Shown piece by piece: positions 8,816 through 17,946 of a stretch of DNA of 64,000 bases. Within the stretch, counting starts at the first letter, position 1. Each line of letters starts with the position of its first letter. The stretch is taken from the NCBI RefSeq assembly GCF_003865135.1, contig NZ_BHZC01000001.1, positions 9,176,001 through 9,240,000 of the forward strand, written 5' to 3'. The DNA comes from Streptomyces chrestomyceticus JCM 4735 (GTDB lineage: Bacteria; Actinomycetota; Actinomycetes; Streptomycetales; Streptomycetaceae). The notes under the pieces were generated by a model, which saw nothing but the letters and a program-made list of their open reading frames with translations, was not told where the DNA came from and searched no databases. Both the position numbers and the translations under genes were made by a program.

Positions 8816-9139
8816 ATGAGCGCCACTTTCACCGTACCCGCGGCCACCGCGCAAGCCGCCGCACCGTTTCTCCCCGCGACCGCCGGGGGAAGCCGCCGCG
8901 TGCCGTCCACGCTGTCCTCCACCATCCCCTCCCCGGCTTCGGACGCCGCCTACGAGGCGGCGCACGAGACGCATCGCCGATTCCGTCACGGCGTCTACTC
9001 CGTGCAGTGTCCGACCTGCCATGTCCCGGCGGGCGAACGGTGCACGCTCCGCCGCGCGGTGCACGCCGCACGGCGCGAGGCGTACTGGATCGCACGGCCC
9101 GGCACTACGCTGGTGCCCCTGCTCGTGGCGGGCGCCTGA
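8816..9139 (+). CDS. Small zinc-ribbon-like protein
   Basis: 107 residues, ATG preceded by AGGAG. The first 45 residues are Ala/Thr/Pro-rich and probably disordered; the C-terminal half has YSVQCPTCHVPAGERC followed by a conserved-looking basic helix with H-x3-R patterns (TLRRAVHAARREAYW). Two CxxC-type pairs (C-P-T-C and G-E-R-C with histidines) suggest one zinc-binding finger of the kind found in actinobacterial and phage small DNA-binding proteins. Function unknown; a nucleic-acid or partner-binding role is inferred from the finger alone. Confidence 0.65.
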   Translation: MSATFTVPAATAQAAAPFLPATAGGSRRVPSTLSSTIPSPASDAAYEAAHETHRRFRHGVYSVQCPTCHVPAGERCTLRRAVHAARREAYWIARPGTTLVPLLVAGA

Positions 9140-9215
9140 GGAGCGGGCCCGCCCAGATGCCGCCTGCTCGCTCGGTTGCCGCCTACGGGATCGCCGATGA
9201 GGCGGCGCACAGCGC

Positions 9216-9778
9216 ATGGACGGCGCCGCGGACCTGCCCGGCGACCGCCTCGGGGGTGGAGGCGTCGAGGCCGCCGCGCCGCTGGAGCCGTTCACCCAGT
9301 GGGCCACGGCCGCCAAGTCCGGCGGCGGAGCCGTGTGTATGCAGATCAACCACCCCGGCCGCCAGCTCCAGGCGGACATGCCCGGTGTGGTGTGGGGCCC
9401 GTCCGCCGTGGGCGTCGACCTGGGCAAGCACAACAGCCGGTTCGGACGTCCCATCGCCATGACGCCCGAACAGATCGAGGCCACCGTGGCCCGGTTCGCG
9501 GTCACGGCCGCACGGGCCGAAGCGGCGGGGTTCGACGGCGTGGAGATCCACGCCGCGCACGGCTATCTGCTGTCGCAGTTCCTGTCCCCCTGGTCAACCG
9601 GCGCACCGACGCGTGGGGCGGACCGCTCGAAAACCGGGCCCGGACGCTGCTGGACGTCGTCCGCGCCGCCGTCTCACCGTCCTTCGCCGTCGCGGTGGAA
9701 CTCAGCTCCGCCACCAACGACGCCACCTGGCCCGCGGAACCCACCCCACCCCCGGCACCCACCCGGCCTACGCCCTGA
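9216..9778 (+). pseudogene. Decayed NADH:flavin oxidoreductase (old yellow enzyme family)
   Basis: The OYE core is recognisable: AVCMQINHPGRQL, the long helix AVTAARAEAAGFDGVEIHAAHGY, and SQFLSP, then in the next frame LVNRRTDAWGGPLENR. The frame change is a single missing C in the run at 9586-9590. The first 60 or so residues of the barrel are absent and the sequence loses resemblance after ELSSATNDA, so both ends are also gone. FMN-dependent ene-reductase activity is not expected. This is a degraded remnant, not merely a sequencing slip. Confidence 0.8.
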
Positions 9779-9873
9779 TCACCGAACAACTCCGACAGCG
9801 ACGAGCACTACGCCGCTACCGCACCTGGCTGCCTACGACACGAGGCGTTGCCCTGCGATCCCTTCGACGCGGT

Positions 9874-10377
9874 TCAGGCGGCGGCGGTCCGCCAGATCTG
9901 TACCAGGCAATACTGATCCTCCCCGTTCAGAGCGGCTTCATGGCCGCTCGGCGTGGCCAGCACGTCGGAACAACCCCGCAGAGGCGAGGTGAAAGGACCC
10001 GCGTCCGGGTTGAACACCCACTGCCACCGCATCCGGTAGGTTCCGGGCGACGGCAACACCAGCGGGATCTCCGTCAGCCCGCCGTCGACGGTCTGCAGAC
10101 CGAGCTCGCCCTCGGGAAGGTCCACCTCGACCTCCTCACGCCCCGCCCACGGACCGGGCGGCAGCGCCGGTGCAGTGGTCCACGACTCCAGCCGTATCAC
10201 CGTCGTGACCACCTCCGAGGGCACCTGCAGATACACCAGGCCCGGCCCCGGAAGCAGCCACTTCGCTCTGTCCGCGTCATCATCGAACGTCTCCGCTCCC
10301 ATGGTCGTGTCGACCAGCCCGAACAGCCGGTAGCTCGCCGACACCGTCGTATCGCAGGAATCCAGCAATCTGCCCAT
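9874..10377 (-). CDS. Hypothetical beta-rich protein
   Basis: 167 residues from an ATG preceded by GAGG; a TTG directly upstream is in frame. No signal peptide or membrane segment. It reads as a run of beta strands (ASYRLFGLVD, GLVYLQVPSEVVTTVIRLESW, GTYRMRWQWVFNP) ending with QYCLVQIW. Similar small cytoplasmic proteins occur in streptomycetes without known function. It is divergent from the hydrolase at 10707, with 329 bp between them. Confidence 0.6.
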   Translation of the reverse strand: MGRLLDSCDTTVSASYRLFGLVDTTMGAETFDDDADRAKWLLPGPGLVYLQVPSEVVTTVIRLESWTTAPALPPGPWAGREEVEVDLPEGELGLQTVDGGLTEIPLVLPSPGTYRMRWQWVFNPDAGPFTSPLRGCSDVLATPSGHEAALNGEDQYCLVQIWRTAAA

Positions 10378-10706
10378 CAAGTACCTCGCACAGTAGGAAA
10401 AAGCCGCTCAGCCGGACCATGAAGCATGGATGCTAAGGGCCTCGCCGCGGAGAGCCACGATGAAGGCCCAAGTAACTCCAGTAACGCGGCATGGTGCCCC
10501 GCCTCCGTGGTGTCCGGCCACGGAGCCTCCGCGAAAACCGTTGGCCGGACCACCACGGCCACTGCTACGTTTCCGGCGACCGTGCGAGAGAACGAGGAGG
10601 TGGTACCCGTGAACGCAGTATCGACATGGGTGCTCCCCTCTGGGGTCGCGGTCGGGCGATAGGTCGTCCGGGAGCGCCGTTCACGAGCCTCCCGAAAGGT
10701 ACGGCC
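10378..10706. other. Intergenic region between divergent genes
   Basis: 329 bp. Short open frames here have no family resemblance. Presumed to hold two divergent promoters; no operator palindrome was found. Confidence 0.5.
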
Positions 10707-11429
10707 ATGCACTTCACTTCCGCACAACGTCTCGACGACGGCACCCTGGAACGCGAATTCACCCTCGGAGAGACCCCCGGCACCCTGTGGACCCCTGAGT
10801 CCGCCGCACCGGCTCCGCTGATCCTGATGGCTCACAACAACGGCCTGCCCAAGGCGGCAGCGCGGCTGGTGGCCCGGGCCCGGCACACCGCGGCGTACGG
10901 CTACGCGGTGGCCGCCATCGATGCCCCCGGGTGCGGTGACCGGCCCCGTTCCGCCGCCGACGAGCAGGCTCGCGCCGACCTCCGCCGGGCTATGCAGGCG
11001 GGCGAGCCGGTTGACGACATCTTCGAGTCCTTTGTCGGTCCGTTGGTCGAAAAGGCGGTTCCGGAATGGCGGAGCACCCTGGACGCCCTCCTTGCGCTGC
11101 CCGAGATCGGCGGCCCGGTCGGGTACTCGGGGTGGACCGCCGTCGGTATTCGGCTGGCGGCGGTCGAGCCGCGTATCGCGGCCGCCGGTTTCTTCGCCGG
11201 GGGTTACGTGCCTCGCGCCCAGCGCGAGGAGGCCCGGCAGATCACCATTCCGCTGTTGTTGCTGCTGCAGTGGGACGACGAAGGGAACCCCCGGCAGCGG
11301 GCGCTGGATCTGTTCGACGCTTTCGGCAGCAAGGAGAAGACGCTGCACGCCAATATGGGCGGGCACACCGGCACGCCGTGGTTCGAGTTGGAGGACGGGG
11401 GACGGTTCTTCGACCGGCACCTGAGGTGA
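10707..11429 (+). CDS. Alpha/beta hydrolase
   Basis: 240 residues, ATG preceded by GAAAGG. Alpha/beta-hydrolase order is visible: LILMAHNNG (oxyanion region), AVAAIDAPGCGDRP, nucleophile elbow VGYSGW with Ser141, then the acid in LLLLQWDDEGNP and the catalytic His in GGHTGTPW. The elbow is G-Y-S-G-W rather than G-x-S-x-G, as in dienelactone-hydrolase-like cytoplasmic esterases. No signal peptide. The substrate is unknown and the gene has no obvious operon partner. Confidence 0.78.
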   Translation: MHFTSAQRLDDGTLEREFTLGETPGTLWTPESAAPAPLILMAHNNGLPKAAARLVARARHTAAYGYAVAAIDAPGCGDRPRSAADEQARADLRRAMQAGEPVDDIFESFVGPLVEKAVPEWRSTLDALLALPEIGGPVGYSGWTAVGIRLAAVEPRIAAAGFFAGGYVPRAQREEARQITIPLLLLLQWDDEGNPRQRALDLFDAFGSKEKTLHANMGGHTGTPWFELEDGGRFFDRHLR

Positions 11430-11600
11430 GGCCGGGCCGTCAGGACGGCAGCGGACGGTAAGCGGTGTGGGCCAGTGCTGTCGTGAGTTGCCGGTCCGCG
11501 AACGGCCGCCTTGCGGCGTCCCGTTGTCCCCGCCGAACTCACGCAGGGCCTTACTCCCCGTACCCACTCGAAGCTTCGGCCGCCGGGCGGCTCGTACCGG

Positions 11601-12026
11601 CTACCCGGAGGCGAAGAGCCTGTCGAAGGCCACCTGGACGGCGGTGACACCAGCCGCCAGCGCGCCGACGTCTCCCAGCGCGTCGGCGACGGCCTGAACG
11701 CGGCGCCGCAGCCGGCCCTGCCGGGGCTGTGCCTGGCCGGCCTCCGAGTCGGCCTGGGCCAGGCTCTGCTCGGCGTCCTGTGCCGCATCCGGCTCCAGCG
11801 CCCCGGGCCGCTCGGCAACCAGCGCGGCGAGGTCGCGACGTAGGGCTGCCACTGCCTGGAGCAATTCCTGTTGGGCGGGGAGCGGTCCGGCGGACGACGG
11901 GTCTACGGAGTATGCCTGGTAGACGGTCGCCTGCGCCTCGGGGCCGCCGGCGATGGGGCCGTACTGCGTACCGCCGCTGATCTGAACGCCTTCATTGCGG
12001 TGGGCACGTGGCCCGTCCGGCGTCAT
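11601..12026 (-). CDS. Small helical protein with N-terminal GGTQYGPIAGG motif
   Basis: 141 residues. Residues 12-30 are a Gly/Gln/Asn-type stretch (VQISGGTQYGPIAGG) and the rest is a helical domain with a probable coiled coil (LLQAVAALRRDLAALV) and a C-terminal LRRRVQAVADALGDVGAL helix pair. It lies 37 bp downstream of a membrane-protein gene whose C-terminus carries the near-identical INGGTQHGPVAGG. Short repeated Gly/Asn/Gln motifs at the ends of partner proteins are known in actinobacteria as amyloid-type signalling sequences; the shared motif here suggests the two proteins bind through it. Function otherwise unknown. Confidence 0.6.
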   Translation of the reverse strand: MTPDGPRAHRNEGVQISGGTQYGPIAGGPEAQATVYQAYSVDPSSAGPLPAQQELLQAVAALRRDLAALVAERPGALEPDAAQDAEQSLAQADSEAGQAQPRQGRLRRRVQAVADALGDVGALAAGVTAVQVAFDRLFASG

Positions 12027-12063
12027 GATGGTCTCCTCGGCGAGCTGTCTGCGGTTTCCATGG

Positions 12064-13572
12064 TCAGGTGGCCCGGGACCCGGACCGAGCCCCCACGCGG
12101 GGCTGCGGCGGAGTGACCCGTGCCCTGGCGCCCGGGCCGCCCGCGACGGGGCCGTGCTGGGTGCCGCCGTTGATCTGCGTTCCGTTGTTGATGTTGTTGT
12201 TGACGATGTTCTGTGCCTGCTGTTCGAACGCGCTGACGTCGTAGCCGCGCTCCTTGAGCAGGGTGAGCACCGCGGTCTGGGTGCGCACCCAGACCGTGCT
12301 CAAGAAGCGCTGCACATCGGCTTCCTGGAAGACGTTCTGGAACTTCTCCTCCGCACCGAACTCGCGCACGCTGATGGCCGGAGCGTGGTTGACGGCATAG
12401 CCGTTGCGGACCAGCCGGCGGTAGCGGCCGCGATGGCGCATGGCCCGGGCGGCGGACGCCCACGTACGGAAGATCTGGCCGATGGCGGCGCCCATGTCCC
12501 GGCCCAGCCCCCAGGCAGCCTGTCCCATCACCGTCGGCCCGTCGGCCAGGAGATCGAGGGGCGCGAACGAGTCCACGACCCGGTAGGCGGTGGCGGTCGG
12601 TGGGAGCAGGTAAGGCTGCCACTCCAGGTGCAGCACCTTGCCCTGAGTGATGGCCCGTACAAGGACGGTGGTGACGACCTCCTCCTGCCAACTGCCGGCC
12701 CGGATCGTCAGAAAGCGCCGCAGACGTTCGTGCCCGAACAGATCCAGTGCGGTGGCCCAGCGGTGGTCCAGCTTCACCGCGCCGCCCGTGCCAGGCACCG
12801 GTGCCGACATGCCACCGAGCCAGTCCGTGGCAGGCCCCCGGCGCAGACCGGGGCGGAACACACGGTCACCGACGGTCAGCCGGTGCAGCACATCTCCTGG
12901 GTACTCGCGGCCCCGGCCGAGCTCCAGGACGTACGCCGCCAGCCCCGGCGCCGTCACGGTGAAGGGCGTGTCTGCGGGCAGGCGCGGAAGCACTTCGCGC
13001 TCGAAGAGTGTGCGTCCGTTCTGCGTAGGCACCCAGACGGACACCAGCATCCCGGCCAGTACCACGGCGGCGGCCAACTGGCCGGCAGCACTCAGCGTGC
13101 GCCGCGCGGACGAGCGGGCCCGTACCGTCTCGTCGGGCGGGACGACGGTCGCCGCACTGGCGCCTGCCCCGATGAGCCGCAGCAAGGCCACCGTGAGGAG
13201 GGCCGGCAGCGTGGCACTCCAGTGCCCGGAGAGTACGCCGAACGCCAGCACGCCCAGCATCGCCAGCCCCGCCAGGAACGGCGCACGCCGGGCCCGCAGA
13301 CACTCGTGGAGCACCCGTACCAGCTCGGTGCCGGGCGACGGCGCGGGTACACGGTAGGGGTGCTCGACCAGCTCCGCGATGACGGCATCGCGAAACGTAC
13401 GGTCCAGATAGCCGGCTGCGCACAGGTAGCGGGTCGCGGTTCCGCGCGGGGGTCCGGCGTGGTGCTCGATCAGTTGCCGTGAGGGAGCCGGCGGCTCGGG
13501 CGGCCGACGGGGCCGGGGCGGTACGGCAGGTATCGGCGGCCCGGGGGAAGGGCCGGGCCAGTCGGAACTCAT
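12064..13572 (-). CDS. Membrane protein with C-terminal NNGTQINGGTQHGPVAGG motif
   Basis: 502 residues from the ATG at 13572 with a G-rich ribosome site; a GTG 33 bases upstream is possible. The first 35 residues are proline-rich. Three membrane segments follow (FLAGLAMLGVLAFGVLSG, LPALLTVALLRLIGA, GQLAAAVVLAGMLVSVWV), roughly residues 95-170, then a large soluble part of about 300 residues with no family I recognise. The last 40 residues contain an Asn-rich stretch running into INGGTQHGPVAGG, repeated in the small downstream protein. A membrane-anchored partner of that protein is the simplest reading. Confidence 0.65.
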   Translation of the reverse strand: MSSDWPGPSPGPPIPAVPPRPRRPPEPPAPSRQLIEHHAGPPRGTATRYLCAAGYLDRTFRDAVIAELVEHPYRVPAPSPGTELVRVLHECLRARRAPFLAGLAMLGVLAFGVLSGHWSATLPALLTVALLRLIGAGASAATVVPPDETVRARSSARRTLSAAGQLAAAVVLAGMLVSVWVPTQNGRTLFEREVLPRLPADTPFTVTAPGLAAYVLELGRGREYPGDVLHRLTVGDRVFRPGLRRGPATDWLGGMSAPVPGTGGAVKLDHRWATALDLFGHERLRRFLTIRAGSWQEEVVTTVLVRAITQGKVLHLEWQPYLLPPTATAYRVVDSFAPLDLLADGPTVMGQAAWGLGRDMGAAIGQIFRTWASAARAMRHRGRYRRLVRNGYAVNHAPAISVREFGAEEKFQNVFQEADVQRFLSTVWVRTQTAVLTLLKERGYDVSAFEQQAQNIVNNNINNGTQINGGTQHGPVAGGPGARARVTPPQPRVGARSGSRAT

Positions 13573-13656
13573 CGCGAACCCCCGTTCGCGCGCTGTTGCG
13601 CTCACCGCCGATTACAGCAGGTGATCTGCCGCTGGGTAAGGGGCGTGGGGAGGGGA

Positions 13657-15108
13657 TCAAGGCCCGTTCGGAGCGCCGGCCGCTGCCGGAAGCCCAGGCG
13701 CGACACCTGAGGTGCCGGGGACCCAGTTGCCGTGGAAACCTGCCGGTATACGGACCGGCACATGGACCTCGGCGACCGGGGCCGCGCCGAGGTCGGCGGC
13801 GTCCAGGACGGCCAGGTAGCTGGTGCCGCGGGAGCGGTCGTGGGCGAAGGTCAGCAGGTATCCGTCGTCTTCCTGAACGGATCCCTGGTTGGATCCATGG
13901 CCGGTGGGGGAGCGGGGGACGAAGACGGGCTCGCCGCAGATGTGGCCGGTGGGGAAGCGGTGGGTGCTGCGCCGGGCGCCGTGGGCCAGGTCGTATTTGT
14001 GGACCTCGGTGTGCCGGGGCTCGGCGTCGAGGGTGAAGCCTGCGGTGTAGCCGTAGCGGTGGGGCAGGCCGATGGCGGTGTCGGCGATGCGGGGGTATTC
14101 GCTGGGAGTGTCGTCCAGCGGGGTCTCGGTGACCTTGCCGGTGGCCAGGTGGAGCACCCACTGGTGCAGAGTGGGCAGACCGCCGCTGAGGTCCTGCGGC
14201 CCCTGACGCCACAGGGTCGGGACGCGGGTGCCGGTGAGGGTGATCGTCCCGTCGGTCTCGAAGGCGTTCATCGTGTGCCATACGTAGCAGGGAGCGACGT
14301 CGAACCACCGTACGCGGGCAGCTTCCCCGGTCCGGGGCAGAATGCCGAAACGAGCGTGGTGTCCGTCGTCCCACCGCCAGGGCGGGCCGCCCGCGGCTGC
14401 GCGGTCGGCGTCGAAGACGACCGGCAGGTCCATGAAGACGACGTGGTGGGCGGTGAGGGCGAAGTCGTGCATCATGACCGCCCGCGGCAGGTCCACGGTC
14501 TGCTTCTGGAGCACTTCGCCCGCCGCGGAGGCCCGGTAGTAGGTCAGGTACGGCGGCCTGAGGCGATAGCCGAAGAAGTGCAGCTCCCCGGTGAGGGGGC
14601 AGGTCTTGGGGTGAGCGGTCATGGGCGTGGTCAGCGCCCCGTCGAAGGTGAAGACCCCGAGGGTCGCCAGGTCGGGGGTGACCTCGTAGGGGAAGCCGCC
14701 TTCTTCGAGGGCGAAGAGCCGGCCGGCATGGGCGATCAGGTGGGTGTTGGCCGTGGTGACGCGGTAGTCGATCCGTGAGGTGGCCGGGTCGAAGGCGAGG
14801 GCGAGGCGGGAGGCGCCCGGCTGTGCGTACAGCGGGGTGCGTACGTAGCGGTTGCGGTACCAGGTGGCGTGGCCGTCCGCCAGCGCGACGGTGTGGAGCA
14901 TGCCGTCGCCGGCGAAGAAGTGGGGCGACCAGCCGCTGCGCGGGTTGGGCCCGTTGCGGAAGTACTGGCCGCACAGTTCCTTGGGCACGGTGCCAGTCAC
15001 CTCGCTGGGCCGGTGGGTGACCTCGGCCGCGACCGGCGCGTTGTTGCCCGAGAGGTGTAGGGGGGTGGTCGTGGATGTGGGTGTGGGGGAACCCGTTGGC
15101 GTCGTCAT
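13657..15108 (-). CDS. Carotenoid oxygenase family protein
   Basis: 483 residues from an ATG with AGGAGAC upstream. Members of this family cleave a double bond of carotenoids or stilbenes with non-haem iron. The four iron-binding histidines expected of the seven-bladed propeller are visible: His166 (TAHPKT), His214 (MMHDFALT), His278 (VWHTMNAFE) and His459 (GFHGNWVP). GQYFRNGPNPR and FAGDGMLH near the N-terminus are also typical. Length is normal. It lies downstream of a PucR regulator on the same strand with 226 bp between; no carotenoid synthesis genes are nearby, so a stilbene or apocarotenoid substrate is possible. Confidence 0.9.
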   Translation of the reverse strand: MTTPTGSPTPTSTTTPLHLSGNNAPVAAEVTHRPSEVTGTVPKELCGQYFRNGPNPRSGWSPHFFAGDGMLHTVALADGHATWYRNRYVRTPLYAQPGASRLALAFDPATSRIDYRVTTANTHLIAHAGRLFALEEGGFPYEVTPDLATLGVFTFDGALTTPMTAHPKTCPLTGELHFFGYRLRPPYLTYYRASAAGEVLQKQTVDLPRAVMMHDFALTAHHVVFMDLPVVFDADRAAAGGPPWRWDDGHHARFGILPRTGEAARVRWFDVAPCYVWHTMNAFETDGTITLTGTRVPTLWRQGPQDLSGGLPTLHQWVLHLATGKVTETPLDDTPSEYPRIADTAIGLPHRYGYTAGFTLDAEPRHTEVHKYDLAHGARRSTHRFPTGHICGEPVFVPRSPTGHGSNQGSVQEDDGYLLTFAHDRSRGTSYLAVLDAADLGAAPVAEVHVPVRIPAGFHGNWVPGTSGVAPGLPAAAGAPNGP

Positions 15109-15334
15109 CTGCGGTCTCCTGCCGTGGGGTGCTTCTGCCGTTGGGCGCGGCAGCCAGGTTCCCGCAGTCGGCATCCCGACGGCAGTCTTGTTCTTTCGGC
15201 GCGCGTCAGCCGCCGTCCTCGCGAAGTGGTTGCTCCGGGGCAGCTACAGCTACGGCGGCCACCCGGCCCGGCGTGCCTGACGGGCCCCACAAGTCCCCAC
15301 CCGTTCCCACAAGCCCGTACGGGCCCCGACGGGT

Positions 15335-16684
15335 TCAGCGCCACGCCCCCGACAGGCGCCTGGTGACGACCGCGCTGAGTGTGCGGACGCCCCGTGTCGA
15401 GCCGGGGTCGATGCCGGTGAGTTCCCGTACCCGGCGGAGGCGGTAGTCCAGGGTGCGGGTGTGGACGTTGAGGGCGGTCGCCGTGGCGCCGCGGTGCATG
15501 TCGTGGCGGTAGTACGCGTCGAGGGTGACGAGCAGGTCCGGGCCGGAGTCCAGTTGCCGCGCTACGTCACGTAGCCAGGCGTCGACGAAGGGCACGTCCA
15601 CGACGGTGACTTCGATGAACACGTCGGCCAGGGTGTGCGCCCGGAGCCGGGCGGAGGCCCGGCGCAGCGGGGCCGCCCGGCTGATCCGGCGGGCCCGGTC
15701 GAGGGCGTCGGCCAGTTCGGGCAGCGGTGCGGTGGCGGTGCCGACGGCACAGGGCCGGCCGAGGGCCAGGGCGAAGTCCTGTACGAGCTCGGACAGGTGG
15801 TCGGGGGCGAGTTCGGGCAGGAGGTCGGAAACGGTGCGCGACGGTACGTCCTCGTTTCGCGCCGTACGGGAAGTCAGCGGAACCAGAGCGATCAGCTCAC
15901 CGCTTCCGTCGCTGTACTCCCGGCCCCACATGACAGGCGTCCGGTGGCTCTTCACCAAAGTCTCGATCTCGTTTTCCAGGAAACGGTCCGCGGCGGGGCG
16001 GACCGGCATCCGGAACACCGTGACCACCCAGTGGTCCGGCAGCTCCACGTCGACGGCCGCGGCGAGTTCCGCCGCTATGGGATCTCCGTTCAGCAGGGAC
16101 CGGGTCAGCAGGGCGACCTGCTCGACGTACTGCCTCCGGCGGCGCAGTACCCGTACGAATCCCTGGCAGTAGGCGCCGATGCCGCGATCGCCCTGCGGGG
16201 CGAACCAGGTCATCAGGCGCATGATTTCTTCGACACCGTCGCCGCGCTGGGCCTCGGTCACCTCGTTGATCTCGCGCAGCATGAGAGCGGCGTGCAGCCC
16301 CAGGACCCGCTGTCGTGCGTCGAGCGACATCCCCGCCTCGGCCCGCAGCTCCCCCATCGACGCGATGTAGCCGAGGTCACGTACGGACAACTCGCTGTTG
16401 TCCGGCGACAGTTCGACGGTCCGCCGCCGGAGCCACAGTGCGTGCTCCAGCGTCCGGGCCCGGGCCCGGGAGTCCTTCTCCAGGAACCCGAACTCCGGGA
16501 TCTCGCGCGTGTACGCCTCGACCTCCCGGCGGGCGTTGGCCGAAGCCTGCCGGGCGAGTCCGACGAAGAGGCTCCCCACGGGCACGAGCATGCCCTTCCG
16601 GGCGAACCGGCCGACAGGCGGGATCCGGACGGTGTTCAGCAGTGCGCACAAAACGGCGGCAAGTACGCGACCAGGCTTTGTCAC
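15335..16684 (-). CDS. PucR-family transcriptional regulator
   Basis: About 449 residues from a GTG; TTG at 16693 and ATG at 16591 are other in-frame starts and none has an ideal ribosome site. The C-terminal 70 residues form the PucR helix-turn-helix (DAYYRHDMHRGATATALNV, then HTRTLDYRLRRVRELTG). The middle is a GGDEF-like/PucR sensor region without recognisable catalytic residues. It likely binds DNA and controls its neighbours, most plausibly the carotenoid oxygenase downstream, in response to a small molecule. Confidence 0.85.
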   Translation of the reverse strand: MTKPGRVLAAVLCALLNTVRIPPVGRFARKGMLVPVGSLFVGLARQASANARREVEAYTREIPEFGFLEKDSRARARTLEHALWLRRRTVELSPDNSELSVRDLGYIASMGELRAEAGMSLDARQRVLGLHAALMLREINEVTEAQRGDGVEEIMRLMTWFAPQGDRGIGAYCQGFVRVLRRRRQYVEQVALLTRSLLNGDPIAAELAAAVDVELPDHWVVTVFRMPVRPAADRFLENEIETLVKSHRTPVMWGREYSDGSGELIALVPLTSRTARNEDVPSRTVSDLLPELAPDHLSELVQDFALALGRPCAVGTATAPLPELADALDRARRISRAAPLRRASARLRAHTLADVFIEVTVVDVPFVDAWLRDVARQLDSGPDLLVTLDAYYRHDMHRGATATALNVHTRTLDYRLRRVRELTGIDPGSTRGVRTLSAVVTRRLSGAWR

Positions 16685-16917
16685 AGCGCGCAAAATTCCC
16701 GGACCGGGACGTTCTCATCACCTCTTCCGCTTGTGGAGGAGCAGTGAAGCCGTCTTAATGAGAACCGCATGTACGCCCGTGGGGGAACACCGCGACAGTC
16801 ATTCCGGGCGCCACCCAGGAATGATTCCGGTCATCAGTACGGGAGTACGGGCGGGCGCACGAGAATTCCCAGCCAGCGCCTCACCATGACGCTCGCTCAA
16901 TCTGGAGGGATGCTCCG

Positions 16918-17790
16918 ATGAAGGCAAGCACGCGCAAGAAAATAGTGGCGACCATGGTTGCCATGGGCACCTCGGTGACGCTCATGCTCGGCACGTCGGG
17001 CACCGGTACGGCGGCGCCCGCCGTCCCCAGCCTGCGTGCGTACGGAATCACCGGCGACGGCACCCTGATGGCCGGGTTCAAGACCGACCGGCCGCAGGTC
17101 CTCGACTGGGTCAGGGCCGTCGACGGCCTCGTCGGCGACACGAGCCTGATCGGCATCGACTTCCGGGTGCAGGACGGCCTGCTGTACGGGGTCGGCAACA
17201 AGGGCGGCATCTACACGATCAAGATCCCGACGGGCGACGAGGACGTCCAGGTCACCAAGGTGTCCCAGCTTCAGTACGACCTGCGCGGCACGGCGTTCGG
17301 CGTCGACTTCAACCCGGCGGCCGACCGGCTCCGGGTGATCAGCGACAACGGGCAGAACCTGCGGCACAACCTCAACAACCACACGACCGTCCAGGACCAG
17401 AACCTCAACTTCCCGGGGGAGGAGGGCGCGGCCAAGGGCGTCACCGCCGCCGCGTACACGAACAACGACCGCAGTGCGGCCACCGCGACCACCCTGGCCG
17501 ACGTCGACACGACCAACGACCAGATCGTCCTCCAGTCCCCGGCCAACAGCGGCACGCTCGCCCCGACCGGCAAGCTCGGCGTCAACGCCGGGCTCAAGGC
17601 CGGCCTGGACATCTACAGCACGCTGTCCGACGGGCAGACGGTCGACAACGCCGCCTTCGCCTCCCTCACCCCGAACGGCGCCGCCAACCCGTCGCTCTAC
17701 AGCGTGAACGTCCTCACCGGCCAGGCCACACCCATCAGGCAGTTCCCGCTGAACATCACGGACCTGGCCGTCTCCCTCACCGGCACCTGA
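16918..17790 (+). CDS. Secreted DUF4394 protein
   Basis: 290 residues, ATG preceded by GGAGGG. The N-terminus has a Sec signal (basic MKASTRKK, hydrophobic core, cleavage near TAAPAV at about residue 35). The mature part is a beta-propeller-like DUF4394 domain: LIGIDFRVQDGLLYGVGN, GVDFNPAADRLRVIS, GQNLRHNL, TLADVDTTNDQIVLQSP, SLYSVNVLTGQA. DUF4394 proteins are often fused to other exported domains; their function is unknown. It stands alone and ends at two strong hairpins. Confidence 0.88.
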   Translation: MKASTRKKIVATMVAMGTSVTLMLGTSGTGTAAPAVPSLRAYGITGDGTLMAGFKTDRPQVLDWVRAVDGLVGDTSLIGIDFRVQDGLLYGVGNKGGIYTIKIPTGDEDVQVTKVSQLQYDLRGTAFGVDFNPAADRLRVISDNGQNLRHNLNNHTTVQDQNLNFPGEEGAAKGVTAAAYTNNDRSAATATTLADVDTTNDQIVLQSPANSGTLAPTGKLGVNAGLKAGLDIYSTLSDGQTVDNAAFASLTPNGAANPSLYSVNVLTGQATPIRQFPLNITDLAVSLTGT

Positions 17791-17807
17791 CCCGGCCGGC
17801 CCTGCCT

Positions 17808-17841
17808 GCGCCGCGGCCCGGCCACCACCGGGCCGCGGCGC
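17808..17841. terminator. Hairpin 1 between convergent genes
   Basis: A perfect 14-bp GC-rich stem (17808-17821 with 17828-17841) and 6-base loop, 17 bp after the DUF4394 stop. Confidence 0.75.
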
Positions 17842-17850
17842 GTGAACCGC

Positions 17851-17882
17851 TGCGGGCACCGACGTCACCGTCGGTGCCCGCA
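17851..17882. terminator. Hairpin 2 between convergent genes
   Basis: A second perfect 14-bp stem, TGCGGGCACCGACG with its complement at 17869-17882 and a TCAC loop, only 9 bp from the first. It faces the hemopexin-repeat gene, so the pair probably insulates the two convergent transcripts. Confidence 0.75.
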
Positions 17883-17946
17883 ACAGCGCCCCGCCCGAAC
17901 CAGCCGGACGGGACGCCGAACCGCCGTGGACCTCAGGCCGCGTGGC

